In this document: in pieces, positions 1-11,095 of the stretch
Layout of the letters: the number at the start of each line of letters is the position of its first letter
Numbering within the stretch: the first letter of the stretch is position 1
Source: Conchocele bisecta
Lineage: Eukaryota > Mollusca > Bivalvia > Lucinida > Thyasiridae
Direction of reading: 5' to 3'
Assembly: GCA_029237695.1 (NCBI GenBank)
Contig: CM055280.1
Location: 37,160,508-37,224,507 of the forward strand
Length of the DNA stretch: 64,000 nucleotides
Notes under the pieces: model-generated
The model's database searches: none
Told to the model about the DNA's origin: nothing
What the model saw: the letters and a program-made list of their open reading frames with translations, nothing else
Position numbers and translations under genes: made by a program

Positions 1-474
1 CCCACTCAGTAGGCACAAACTGTTCTTTGTAGGAATTAAATAAGTGTATAATTGTGTCACTATTCCACCAGTTCTAAAAATTACGAGTGCCCTCAATACA
101 GATATAATCATTTAGCAATATTTATTTTACTGATAGTGACGCGCGGTGGTATCGGGCTATTTTCATATGCAAATGAGGCATGATATGTTTTAGTTATTGA
201 TACTAATTAAATACGTTACCTGAAAAAATAATATTGTGGACAGATTATAAAGTATGATCTGCACATCAAAACATAAATACAGAGAATACATAGTAATGTG
301 CGTTAACATTTTACGAAAACTTGGTTATCGTCCCTTATATCAGTGTGAACATTTACGTCTGATATAAAATGTATAATAATGCCAACCAATACGTGAGGTA
401 ATGGTGAATGAATGTTTATTTTGCCAGAAAATGTCTGATTTAAAGAACATTTTGTGCCTACGGAGTGTGCCTAA
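1..474 (-). mobile_element. TTAA-type MITE, copy 1 (minus orientation, cut by window edge)
   Basis: The stretch matches, in reverse complement, the elements at 12264-12689 and 19243-20102. Shared blocks include the CATTTGCATATGAAAATAG segment and the CATTTTCTGGC segment, and the GGCACAAA subterminal motif occurs at both ends. The outer terminus falls before base 1 and the inner terminus near 474 is decayed. It has no coding capacity and is a non-autonomous repeat. Confidence 0.7.
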
Positions 475-1383
475 TTTAATCACTGGAAGGAATGATCGAT
501 AGTCAACACTGTTTCAGGTTTGTTAAAATGGTGACCCCGGTTTCAAAAATTAGCTGGGCCGGGGATCAAGTTTGGGTCAAATTTCACATTTCACTTATAA
601 TAAATATGTTATCTCCCTTGAGATATTATGTCGCACACATTTCTATGGGGCAGTACTATATACGCCTCAACGGCGAGTACGACGAAGAATATAGTTCCCT
701 GTGCCAACTTGTCCTATGGCGTTTTGGTATGTCTTGCTTTGTATCTAACACTACATATATACTATTATCTATATTTTTCACAGTTTTGGGATCAGTTTAT
801 CAGTTAAATTCTGGAAAATACGAATCAAGACGTTTCGTGCTTATGAATACAGCAGCTAATAAGAAATAGGCACTACCTATGACGGGCAACGTTTGTGCAT
901 GAAACAAAATTTACCAATTGATAGCTTTACCATGCTGTTAGTATGCTATGAATGGTACCGTAGTATATTGTAGTATTGCAGAGCTACTACCCACAACTAT
1001 GGTGTTGCAGCTTCTCTATTATAATTAAATACTGTCATTTGCGCTCTTCTCATGTCATATATAGTACATTAATAGCCTACGGAATTTCAAAGAGTAATTT
1101 ATTCTAGAGAAAATGTATGGATGTGGGTTTGCACCATCACCGTACATTTGCCTCTGGATGATGATTGAGAAAATATGCAACTTTCAGTCTCTAGTTCCGC
1201 AAGTGATCAGTTTTTGTGGAGATAACATATTTCAGTACTTTCAGTACTTTGATTAATTGAATGCTGTCAACTTTATCACGCAACTTTCGGAGTTTTATTT
1301 TTTAAAACTGTTCCGACCTTCGAAAGTGTCAGCAACCAACGATACGATATTACACACTTTTGCGCGGTCCGTGCGCTTTATTT
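475..1383. other. Host non-coding stretch, no gene seen
   Basis: The stretch is AT-rich without a recognisable coding region. An open frame at 492-869 has no domain, no low-complexity explanation and no neighbour support. The last 70 bases (about 1315-1385) resemble 3770-3840, sharing a gcgcgg..c.g.gc.ctttatttca block, so they belong to another dispersed repeat. Confidence 0.5.
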
Positions 1384-1385
1384 CA

Positions 1386-1680
1386 CCTGTACGGAGCCCC
1401 GCAGGGGACGTATAATTCTTTATTTTATTAATTCGTTCCCACGAAATAACAATTCGTTCCCTCAATTTAGCAATTCGTTCCCATGAAATAACAATACGTT
1501 CCCACGAATTAACAATTCGTTCCCTCAATTTAACAATTCCTTCCTTCCCACGAAATGATTCGTGGGAACGAATTGTTAATTAGAGGGAACGAATTGTTAA
1601 ATTGAGGTAACAAATTGTTATTTCGTGGGAACGAATTAATAAAAAAAAAATCCATGTCCTCTGCGGGGCTCAGTACACCT
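1386..1680. mobile_element. Fold-back element with internal AATTCGTTCCC repeats
   Basis: The outer arms pair: GTACGGAGCCCCGCAG on the left is the inverse of CTGCGGGGCTCAGTAC on the right. The interior is built of short units around AACAATTCGTTCCC, read in one direction before about 1545 and in the other direction after about 1555. The whole element could fold into one long hairpin. It encodes nothing recognisable. Confidence 0.75.
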
Positions 1681-1689
1681 GCACTCAGA

Positions 1690-2094
1690 TCGATATACAT
1701 GTACTGCATGTACACGGAGGGGAATCGATATATAAGGCAAGTTTTGTTTATGCAGGTGAAGTTAGAGAATTCTAAATTTAGTGGCTTTAAGTTCCTACCA
1801 TATCTATCTGCTTCATCTTCATATTCGCTCCACTGCCAACAGACTGCCAGTATTATGTATCAATGATCGAATGACCGAATCATCGAATGTTGAACTATAG
1901 AAACCCGTACGTAATGACATTTGAGCTTGAATGTAATGACGTAAAACTATTGAATGAACCAATACTTTGACATTTCCTCAGCTGAGCGCTAAAGGCATCA
2001 CTCTCTGGCGACGACCGACGGTGAAGCTGTATATCTATCTGTCTCAGTGTGCATGCTCACGTGGTTACAACAACAACAACGTCGCCCACTCCAA
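1690..2094. other. Host non-coding stretch, no gene seen
   Basis: I see only short frames and AT-rich sequence here. A run of ACAACAACAAC lies near 2069-2079. No repeat or gene could be supported. Confidence 0.4.
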
Positions 2095-2400
2095 AGTAAG
2101 TATTATTTGATATTTTCCTTAATATGCAACGGATTTTTATGAAATATGGCGCAGCAAACGCGTCTTCATGAGCTGCATTTGGTGGTCCAGGGAGTTTGGC
2201 ACAGACTTATGTCCTTTTTGCGAAGAATCGATTTCCGTGTTGGAGACACGGAAATCGATTCTTCACAAAAATGACAGAAGTTTGGGCGAAAATCAAGAGA
2301 CCACCAAAATACAGCTTAACAAGACGCGTTTGATGCGCCATATTATATCAAAATTCGTTACGTAATACGGACACTATAAAATAATACGTACTTTGAATCG
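2095..2400. mobile_element. Fold-back element, about 150-bp imperfect arms
   Basis: The centre is a perfect hairpin: AGAATCGATTTCCGTGT, a five-base loop, then its inverse (2224-2263). Pairing continues outwards imperfectly through TATGGCGCA.CAAACGCGTCTT on the left against its inverse near 2320-2345. A MITE or fold-back transposon is the simplest reading. Confidence 0.75.
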
Positions 2401-2502
2401 GTACTTGTTGTTGTTGTTAGTACCACGTGATCATACACCTTGTGTCTGCCTACTCCTAATTCAGCGTGTCACTATACACAGTCGCCTGCGTCAATCTAGC
2501 CC

Positions 2503-2680
2503 TGTAGCCTATTTCACCAACATTGCAAAGTATACTTTTCTAACAAAGTATACTTTGAGGGAGAAATTTTCAATTTTAGGATAAATTTATTAATTTTTAT
2601 TATACTGAATTGATTACATTATCACAGCCAATTTGGCTGTGATAATGTAATACATTCAGTATAATAATTATGCATACTTC
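2503..2680 (+). mobile_element. Truncated copy of the GTAGCCTATTTCACCAAC MITE
   Basis: It matches the left part of the complete element at 40714-41018, including the paired AAGTATACTT blocks and the internal ATTACATTATCACAGCCA hairpin. The right terminal repeat is missing, so this is a broken copy. It abuts the 130-bp tandem repeats. Confidence 0.75.
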
Positions 2681-3115
2681 ATGTCAACATTTCTCAGCAT
2701 CTATTGGCAATCTCAACTCGCAATCAAGCTGTTTGATTGGCTGAGCCTGAGCTGTCTACTCCTAATTCAGCGTGTCACTATATACAGCCGCCTACGTCAA
2801 TCTTGCCCAGTTGTCAACGTTTCTGAACATCTATTGGCAATTTCAACTCGCAATCAAGCTGTTTGATTGGCTGAGCCTGAGCTGTCTACTCCTAATTCAG
2901 AGTGTCACTATATGCAGCCGCCTACGTCAATCTTGCCCAGTTGTCAACGTTTCTGAACATCTATTGGCAATTTCAACTCGCAATCAAGCTGTTTCATTGG
3001 CCGAACCTGAACTGTAGCACAGCTCAGGCTCAGTCAATCAAGCTGCTTGATTTCAAGCAGAATATTCAAGTATTTTTAAATACAAAATTATAAATATTGG
3101 CAAGATTAGCGCAGG
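2680..3115 (+). repeat. Tandem 130-bp repeat grading into a CGCCTGCG-type MITE
   Basis: A 130-bp unit (GATTGGCTGAGCCTGAGCTG ... CAGCCGCCTACGTCAATCTT) occurs about two and a half times. The last unit continues into an arm containing CAGCTCAGGCTCAG and GGCAAGATTAGCGCAGG (3097-3113). The sequence is the CGCCTGCGTTAATCTTGCCC inverted-repeat family also seen at 6084, 10778, 20401 and 41322. Here the left half has been tandemly amplified. Confidence 0.7.
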
Positions 3116-4360
3116 TAGTGGTGTATGTGGCTGGAGCAATTAATAGCGACTTATGGCATTTTTAACCAGTGTAGCTCCTCACCGGATGTGTATCTGGAGA
3201 AAGTGGGACTTATGGCTTGTGTGACCAGTCTAATTCCTGGTTTGTGACTAGATAAATGGAGCTCATGGCTTTTATGATCAGTTTCTCATCCCTTGAAGTG
3301 TTTGCTAGAAGGTGACATGTAATTAACTGGCTGATTGGCGAACAACAAAAGACCCGGATCTGACTTCGCGGATGCAAAGGCAGACGTGGGGCCACACTGT
3401 GGGGGAGAGTCAATAAGCCCCGTTTCTCCAGTCGCAGTTATAAGCTGCACTGCAAATAGTTTAACTAGGCAGATACGTGATATGCAGGGTATCGGATAAC
3501 GTGGGTTTGTAACCAGATGACGTAATGTGTGACGTACCATTGCGGGTCCGAAGTGCATAGGCTTCCTCAACGTTAACATAGGCTTCCTTGTCAATAACAA
3601 GTATTCGATGTCAAACTTGCTCGCTGTTTCTGTTATTATTCAATCTCTGATAATATTTATCGCCGATGTAGCACTCCATAACACCCCAAACACAGTTTTC
3701 AAAAATACAACTCAGAAATTGGAATTATAAAGTTGTCAGCAGTCAGTGAACAAACTGTGTCGAAGTGTTTGAGGTGTTTGAAAGTGCCATCAGTCGACGA
3801 TACTACACACATTTGCGCGGCCCGGGCACTTTATTTCATCAAAATTGGTGGAATAATAAGAAAGTTATGATAAAAATACAGCTACGTTTGCTGTTCACAT
3901 CATCCAAAAACGCTCACCTGCACACAGGTCGATTCCCTTCTGGGAAATATTCAAAATGGCCGCTAATTCCAATTAAGAAATCGTGAGCACAATAACAACA
4001 TATGTGTAGGTATTTTACTCTCAATCAATTTATTTCAAATATTTATATTTATAGTTAGCAATGATAGTTTTTGTTGTTTGTTAAAATATGTTACGCTGAT
4101 ACCTGATACAGGTTTCCTATGTTTTCTTCAACAGACTTTTCTGTGTTATTTGATTAATTCAATACTTGTATGCTACATACAATGATGCATCCATATATAG
4201 TGCATTTGATCTGCCTTTTAGTATTACTTTAAGGTTTTATCTCGTCGTTTTCCACCAATGTACTAACTACACACTGCATTCGGAATACACCTTCAGGAAC
4301 GCACAGGATTTATGTCTAGAGGGGGCGTACATATGATCGTTAACTTTCATAAAATTCAGA
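3116..4360. other. Host non-coding stretch with repeat scraps
   Basis: No gene is seen. The block 3340-3450 resembles the dispersed repeat around 40160-40240 (CGCGGATGCA and AAGCCCC.TTTCT cores). The block 3770-3840 resembles 1315-1385. Confidence 0.45.
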
Positions 4361-4364
4361 TAAT

Positions 4365-4475
4365 TATTTTCTTTATTTCTCATCAAAAGTACATGTTACC
4401 ACTCAGTTGAACCGTCTCGACGAGACGGTTGAACTGAGTGGTAACACTTTACACGTTGGGTGAGAAATAAGGAAA
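4365..4475. mobile_element. Short fold-back element with a perfect central palindrome
   Basis: GTTACCACTCAGTTGAACCG is followed by its exact inverse around a CGACG-type centre (about 4395-4445). Outer bases TTATTTCTCA on the left pair with TGAGAAATAA on the right. This is a hairpin MITE. Confidence 0.7.
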
Positions 4476-4612
4476 TAATATATCTTTCTACGTAAACAAT
4501 GGGTTAAAATCTAAACTTGACCAATTGTAGAGGGGTCTTGCGCCGGACACGCCCCGTCTGGATCTGCACATGCTCCTTTATATATTGACATATTTGCTGT
4601 TCTAATTTTCTT

Positions 4613-4790
4613 ACTTCTCAAACAAAGTATATGTTGTGACCATTTAATTACTTCTCAAACAAAAGTATATGTTGTGACCATTTACTTGTCAAACAAAGTA
4701 TATGTTGTTACCATTTACTTCTCAAACAAAGTATATGTTGTGACCACTCATTGGAACTCTCGACCACATATACCTACGGTGAGAAATTAA
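4613..4790 (+). repeat. Four tandem copies of a ~34-bp unit
   Basis: The unit ACTTCTCAAACAAAGTATATG plus TTGTGACCATTT repeats four times with small changes. The last copy runs into a CACTCATTGGAACTCTCGACC block followed by GGTGAGAAAT, which echoes the fold-back at 4365. The array may be an amplified end of that element. Confidence 0.65.
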
Positions 4791-5325
4791 GGCAATTGTG
4801 TATCTTCCGATTGATAACAAATACATGTACATAGAATTTTAGTTGTACTATTGAAGACGCTGTGAAACGATTGTGTTGTATTTATGCTAGTTGAATGGAT
4901 GCAATGGATAAAGCGATTTAAACGTAAAAAGTAGGTCAAAGTCACATGAAGGTTATCAATATATATCATATGTTTGTAATGGGGTAAACTACTTGTGTGA
5001 CATTAACATACATTGAACGAATTAAATAAAAGTAGCTGTCGGTTTTAGGTGCTAGCGGCTATATATAAATTGTTTCGTTCCTTGTCGCCCGCAATTAGCC
5101 CACTGACCCAGTAGACGTATAAACGCATTTTCCGCCTAGACGAAAATGTGTTTATGCAGTATTTTCTGCATGGAGGTGAATGTGAATTCGTCAGGAATCC
5201 GGTACATATTTAGACATGAAACATTTTACGCCGGCGCCGAGTGCATCACCAGTGAAACTGATAATGGCTACACGACTTGTGTAATGTTCCAGTTGACCGT
5301 ACTGCATAATCTTAACCATTCACAT
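4791..5325. other. Host non-coding stretch with a dispersed repeat
   Basis: No gene is seen. About 5141-5240 is repeated at about 40351-40455, sharing GACGAAAATGTGTTTATGCA, GAATTCGTCAGGAATCCGG and ACATTTTACGCCGGCGC blocks. Confidence 0.5.
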
Positions 5326-5560
5326 GTATTGTATTGTATTGTATTGTATTGTATTGTATTGTATTGTGTTGTATTGTATTGTGTTGTATTGTGTCGTATT
5401 GTATTGTATTGTGTCATATTGCAATGTAATGTGTTATGTTTTGTTGTGTCGTGCCTGTCGTCTTGCGTTGCGTTGCGTTTTGTTTTGTTTTGTTTTGTTG
5501 TGTTGTGTGACATGGTATTGTATTGTATCGTATCGTATCATATTGTATCGTATTGTACAA
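5326..5560 (+). repeat. Pentanucleotide microsatellite (TATTG)n
   Basis: Pure TATTG repeats run from 5326. They become interrupted variants (TGTTG, TGTCG, TTTTG) and return to TATTG/TATCG near 5550. Long open frames on both strands here arise because five-base repeats cycle through all frames without stops. They are not genes. Confidence 0.9.
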
Positions 5561-6083
5561 TCGTCACTTTGTACAAGCCGTCTCATCAGGATCTGCAGTA
5601 TGTGTCATCATCACCTGGTTACAATTAGAATGGGAGAGTCAATGCCAGCTATTTAGGGATGAAATGGTTAAAGACCTCGTGACGCCGACTCTGTCTATGA
5701 CGGCTGCTATGTTTTCTTGCTGCCCTATTATATAATCTAGACATAGCATATAGTAACCTATCATTGCGAGTCATTGATCTGGAGACGCTCATAGAAAGTA
5801 GAGAAAATCTACGGCGACAGCGACGAGCGGATATTTGAATCGTGGAGCCGATGTAGCGGTCTTGTAGACAGTCAGGAATGGCCACGCCGATGCCATCCGT
5901 TCCCTGCAGACTTGCGTGTAACCATAACAGGGTCACTCACCGACAGCAGAAAATGTCAGGTCTTGGTATTAAAGGCACTGATTCTCAGATATACGCAAAC
6001 ATTGATGAAATAAATAAAATATACTGGTACATGTACAATATATAAGAATTGTAGGCTTGCGTATTTTTTAGCCTTATTACTCC
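5561..6083. other. Host non-coding stretch, no gene seen
   Basis: There are short frames only. A minus frame at 5649-5936 is arginine-rich with no domain, and I do not support it as a gene. Confidence 0.4.
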
Positions 6084-6178
6084 ACCGCCTGCGCTAAATA
6101 TTGACAATATTTGTCAATTGTTTTATCTCAAAATACTTGAATATTGTGCTTGAAATAAAGCAGCTTGATTGGCTGATC
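6084..6178 (+). mobile_element. Fragment of the CGCCTGCG-type MITE
   Basis: CCGCCTGCGCTAAATATTG, CAAAATACTTGAATATTGTGC and AAGCAGCTTGATTGGCTGA match the family at 10778-11095. The copy stops after the central arm, so it is truncated. Confidence 0.7.
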
Positions 6179-9100
6179 ATGAGCTGACATTCAAACTATT
6201 TACGTGGGCGGTCAGAATCAGGTTTGTGGAAGATGCTTTGTGCCGCATTATGCCACAGGTTGTCTATTTGTCTGGCTCTTTGGTCTCCTCGGAATATATA
6301 TTCCTCTTATTTGACAACAATCAATGCCATTATATTAATGACCTAAACACACTATAACCATGTACCTCTTGTTTCATGAATGCAGAATTCTATTTACCTG
6401 TTTAGCATATGTATACTACACGCTAATAGACATTTGTAGCTAATAAACATTTCTTTGTGGCATACACCCCTATGTGGCATTGAATCAACGTAACAGGTCG
6501 TCCTTCAAATTTAGTACACTACTGATGGACACATTCCATAACTAAAGCAACCAGGGTCATGTATTCCAAGTATATTCTATGGGTTAACTATTTAAACAAA
6601 TTGAATCTGTATTAATAGTGTATATATCAGGGGCGGCGGAAGCGGGGGGAGGGCCCCCCCCCCATAATTCTGTAAATTTTGGATTTTTTATTCTAATATA
6701 TTAGTGTAATCATGAGTACTGGGAACTTTGCTGAGAACTTTGCTGAGAATGCAAGAAATGGCGTTTCACACCACTTGGATTTCAAAATTTACCAATAATG
6801 TTCGGCTTACGCCGCCTATGTATATAGATCCGTCAATATCACATCCTAATTACAAAAGCGGCCATGTTGAAGGTCATGTTGAAACTGACTGGCATTGTGA
6901 CACTGTACATGATTCATAATTTGGGTTTGTTAGTTTCGATAATGTTTAATTAGAGAAAATAGATACAGCACTGGTACTGTTTAATGTAGTGTAGAACTGA
7001 ATACACCAGTGACTGCATGAATTATATATCGTTACCATGTATTGTATTTATTTTCCAATTTTTGCAACTCACGAACAACGGTTAATTTAAAATATTGGCA
7101 CATGTGAAGACAAATGTGGGATTCTTACTGTTGGAGAAAGCCATGCATACTTGGAATAAGCATACCGATGCCATCCATCATACAATACACCATCATACAT
7201 ACTGCCTTGGCCAATGTTCATCATTATGCAGCCTAATTCAGAGAAGTGTGCTTGGTACCAAACACATTAATTAGACAGCCCAACAATAACATTGTTTTCA
7301 TTGTCAACAGTCAATACATTTTGGAAACATTTCGTCATACTCGAAATGATTGAAATCCATCCATATCTGTCTTTGAAAATAAACGGAATAGCGCAAACTA
7401 CGCATAACAATGTTACTGTTGTTTAAGTACTGAATATTGCAGTTTCATCGTCAAAATTTAGTTATTTTGGCGGCCATTTTGAAAATATAATTATAATATT
7501 AGATGGATATGTATCTATTATCAAGTGATTCGATTTTTATATCAAACTGGTGTGGAGGCATGCAATATTGTACATGAAATGTTGTTGAAAGCATCTCCAT
7601 ACAGTAAAGAATAGGGAAAAATGAACATTGTGGCGGCCATTTTGACTTTATTGACAATTATGGAAGGATATTGCATCACTATCTCTTGTAATTTATATTT
7701 ATTTGTGATAGAAAGAAATGTGTTTCAAATTTATGAATGTCTGTAATCATTCATAACAGCACTCGATTCGCAAAACAAATGTCACAAAACAGCATATTTC
7801 GGCAAACAATCAAATTCAAACTGTGACTAAATTATAGCAATTTACCCAGTTATTATTGATCAGACTGAAAGTTCACAGTCCTTATTAAAGCAATAAAATA
7901 ATGATCGGCGGCCATGTTGATAAATGGCCGCCATTTGTTCGTCCAATGGCTTTTTTTAGCAGGATTGATATACAATAGGCTACTGAAACCGAAAATCTCT
8001 AGTGATATACTACATAGTACCACAGCTATCCTTAATGCCACTTAAAGGACACATAGTTTGAGTATGCAAACTTACTTAAACTATGTGTGCTTTAAGTGGC
8101 ATTAATGATAGCTGTGGTACTATGTAGTATATCACTAGAGATTTTCGGATTCAGTAGCCTATTGTATACCTGAGTATGCATACTTACTTAGGTACTTCCA
8201 CTCAGCAAATAACTATATTTAGTTGCTTTGTCTCCATATATCGATATACCTAGTAATATATCCTACAATATAGTAGTCACCGTGCATACCATTAGTTTAA
8301 CACAGGGTTACATGCTTGAATGATTGGTTAGAACATTATTAATAAACATACTTAGCAACACACTGTATAATTTAATATTTTGGCAGACATCTTTGGTGCC
8401 ATTTTGAATTATATAAAAGTCACACAATTATGCAGCATTTATCACGATCATTGGGTGTCAGTAGCCAAATGCAATAACATACTTGCTGCAGATATATTCT
8501 AAATCACAGAACCCCATTGCAAGCTGTGCTGGGCAGAGCCGAGATAAATGGAACATATATTTGATATACACATTATGTTGACGGCCATCTTGGGAAATGT
8601 TAAAATAGCATATGAGTTTATAGTTAAAAAATATTGTGAATCACAGTATGGAACTCAAGTTTGGTTTTAATACACATATTGAATTTTCGACACAGATATG
8701 GACTTGTTCAAGCAATTGCGAGAAATTATTGGCGGCCATTTTGAACCCCAGATTTGTATTCTGAAACATAGATTTCAGCATATATGCAATATGGTTCATT
8801 CTATATTAACATAAAATACAAACATGTATTTATTTCAAACTATTAACAGTAAAACACCAAGTAATGGCAGCCAACTTGGACGCCATCTTTAATTATGGAA
8901 AGGGTGACAGAGTGTCATCCGTCGGATTCCAATACTATAGGTCTTGTAGATGATAAATCACCAAAGTGCCATTGTATATACGCCAAATCATGGTCCTATG
9001 GTAGTTCGGCCGGACTATATTGCGAGAAAATAGCAAGTACACAATAGCAAGTCATTATATCTTGGAACTATTATATGGTATGTTCGTCATGTGTTAATGA

Positions 9101-9259
9101 ACTGTTCATGATGTCATAATGTCAACGTCCAACGTCGTGGTTCATAACCTAGTAAACAAAGGAGTGTAAAAATCATGCAATTAATTATTATCATGTACAC
9201 CTTATATGTCTTATGTCATAATAACAATGATATATAATATTACCAGCCGTTGGCATAGA
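6179..9259. other. AT-rich host DNA with recurring GGCGGCCAT motifs
   Basis: No gene is seen. A GGCGGCCATNTTGA motif or close variant recurs at about 6859, 7469, 7632, 7907, 8583, 8731 and 8866. A G/C-rich transposon-end-like block (GGGGCGGCGGAAGCGGGGG) lies at 6629-6650. A long inverted repeat (7969-8168) is listed separately. Confidence 0.5.
7969..8168. repeat. Near-perfect inverted repeat, 91-bp arms, 18-base loop
   Basis: The left arm (7969-8059) and right arm (8078-8168) are inverse copies with only a few differences. Both contain TAGTGATATACTACATAG or its inverse. The loop carries GAGTATGCAAACTTACTT. Either a fold-back element or a recent local inversion-duplication could explain it. 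Confidence 0.85.
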
Positions 9260-9264
9260 CGATG

Positions 9265-9553
9265 CAGGGGCGGCTCCAGCATTTGGGGAACGGGGGAGGG
9301 GGTGTGTCTAGTTGCGAAGGTAACTCTTGCAATCTACTCCCGTACCGTCCGTAGCTAGCTACGGGAGTAATTGCAAGAGTTACCGTTCGCAACTAGGGGG
9401 TTGTCCTATTTTCGAGCTCTTCGAAATGCACTTTCCTGTGTTTTACGGCATTTAAATTCAAACTCCAACTGGTGGTAAACTGTGATCTATGTAAACTCTG
9501 TGGCTGAACGGTGGGGTTGCAACCACGGAACCCACCCTCCAGATCCGCCCCTG
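9265..9553. mobile_element. 289-bp MITE with 5-bp target duplication
   Basis: The ends are inverted (CAGGGGCGGCTCCAG against CTCCAGATCCGCCCCTG). The flanks are the direct repeat CGATG at 9260-9264 and 9554-9558. The interior contains a second fold-back, GTAACTCTTGCAATCTACTC and its inverse. It has no coding capacity. Confidence 0.85.
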
Positions 9554-9653
9554 CGATGTAAGTCTATGTAACATTGCATACCGTGATGTACGCTGCTCGG
9601 AAGGAGTTCAGTTATATGAGTATGTACAATAGTAATCCTTACATGAATAAATA

Positions 9654-9773
9654 TTGTCGTCTGCTGTTTGTGTTCTATTTTCCACTTTTCTTATCAAAAA
9701 TGATTCGAACGCGCTGCCAAACCATGTTTTTATTTAGAATAGAGACGAAATATTAAAGAACAGCAGACGACAA
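9654..9773. mobile_element. 120-bp MITE, TTGTCGTCTGCTGTT ends, copy 1
   Basis: The perfect 15-bp terminal inverted repeat is TTGTCGTCTGCTGTT and its inverse. A second member with the same ends sits at 42328-42452. The interiors share an AAAC.ATGTTTTT block. It is non-coding. Confidence 0.8.
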
Positions 9774-10777
9774 CATTTATTTCCCGCAGTCTAAGGGTTA
9801 GTTATACAGCTGCTCGTTGCCATGTAGCGTAATACTGAAGTCCTACCGTGGAACCGCCCTTGGAACTCCCCAGGGTGTCCGCTTAAGAGAGATTGCACTG
9901 TGAATCAAGGGTGTAATGACACTGTGATGCATGTTAGTGTTTTTAATTTTTATCACGAAAAAAACAAACAATATATACATGTATGTAATTAAGGAAAACA
10001 TTTAATGCTTTACCGTTATTATTATTCGTTTATTCACTCAGGTCACATAGTTATAACAACATGAGGTAAATACAATACAACATCATGAAATGACACAATG
10101 GCTACTGAAGATAAATTACTATTCAAATGTATAAATATAACGACTAGCTGAGCATGTAACGGTGAACTTAATTAAAATATCTGAAAACATAAACATTGGT
10201 TTGGAAATATATGTTGTATGTGTAATTACGATTTAATATCTTTGGGAGGACAACATTCTTAGATGGTTTTCTCAAGAACATGTTCGACCCAGTGGACATC
10301 TTAAACCATAAATGTACATGGTCTACCTACATAGTATTATTATAGATATGTGTATTCAGGATGATATGTTGCTGACGGTGGTGTGCAAGATAGTTGGTGT
10401 GTTTAAAGTTTGCGAGGAGTCTTTCATTGGGGCCCCGGTTTGTAGAAGTTGCGGGCAGTTGCTAACGGACGGTACAGGAGTTTTGCACGCAATTAAGTTA
10501 TAGAAGTTCCACTGTATATTTTACACTGTATATTCCTGGATTGCATGGTGTCCGGTTTAGAGATGTTCCACGGTAACTCGGACAGAAGCGTTCCAATTCC
10601 AAGACAGAGTCTTTGTGATTTACTATCACGAACAGACATTGACGCCAAGCGAAATTAAGCAAAGGTTTGCCTGGTGTCCGGTACAAAGCGATTATATCAT
10701 GCTATTGTATTCCAGTGTGTCCCGCCGCCGGCCGATATTGCAGCGCCATCTAACGCCAAATGATGGCGACTACACCA
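9774..10777. other. Host non-coding stretch, no gene seen
   Basis: Only short frames are present. Two GTCCGGT blocks near 10550 and 10676 sit in an inverted arrangement around 10500-10690, perhaps a decayed fold-back. Confidence 0.35.
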
Positions 10778-11095
10778 CTACCTGCGCTAATGTTGCCAAT
10801 ATTTGTCAACTGTTTTATTTCAAAATACTTGAATATTGTGCTTGAAACCAAGCAGCTTGATTTGCGGAGCCTCAGCTGTACTACAACTCAGCCAATCAAG
10901 CTGCTTGATTGCGATGTGAGATTGCAAATAGATGTCAGAAACGTTGACATGCTTTATTTCAAAATACTTGAATACTGTGCTTGAAATAAATCAATGCGGG
11001 GCCTGATCAGTAGAACAGCCCAGGCTCAGCCAATTAAGCGGCCTGATTGCGAGTTGAGGTTACGTTGACATCTGGGTAGATTAACGCAGGCGGGT
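10778..11095. mobile_element. CGCCTGCG-type MITE, duplicated core
   Basis: It starts CTACCTGCGCTAATGTTGCC and ends TAGATTAACGCAGGCGGG. The block TTTATTTCAAAATACTTGAATA with TGTGCTTGAAA occurs twice (about 10813 and 10951), so the element has an internal duplication. The arms GCTGAGCC/AGCTG and CAGCCAATCAAGCTGCTTGA form the usual family hairpin. Confidence 0.7.

Noticed and set aside
492..869. 125-residue open frame in host DNA
   Set aside because: No domain, no neighbouring exon signals and AT-rich composition; a chance frame is likely.
5146..5656. Cys/Val/Leu/Tyr-rich frames of 160 and 110 residues
   Set aside because: They are produced by the TATTG microsatellite, which is open in all frames.
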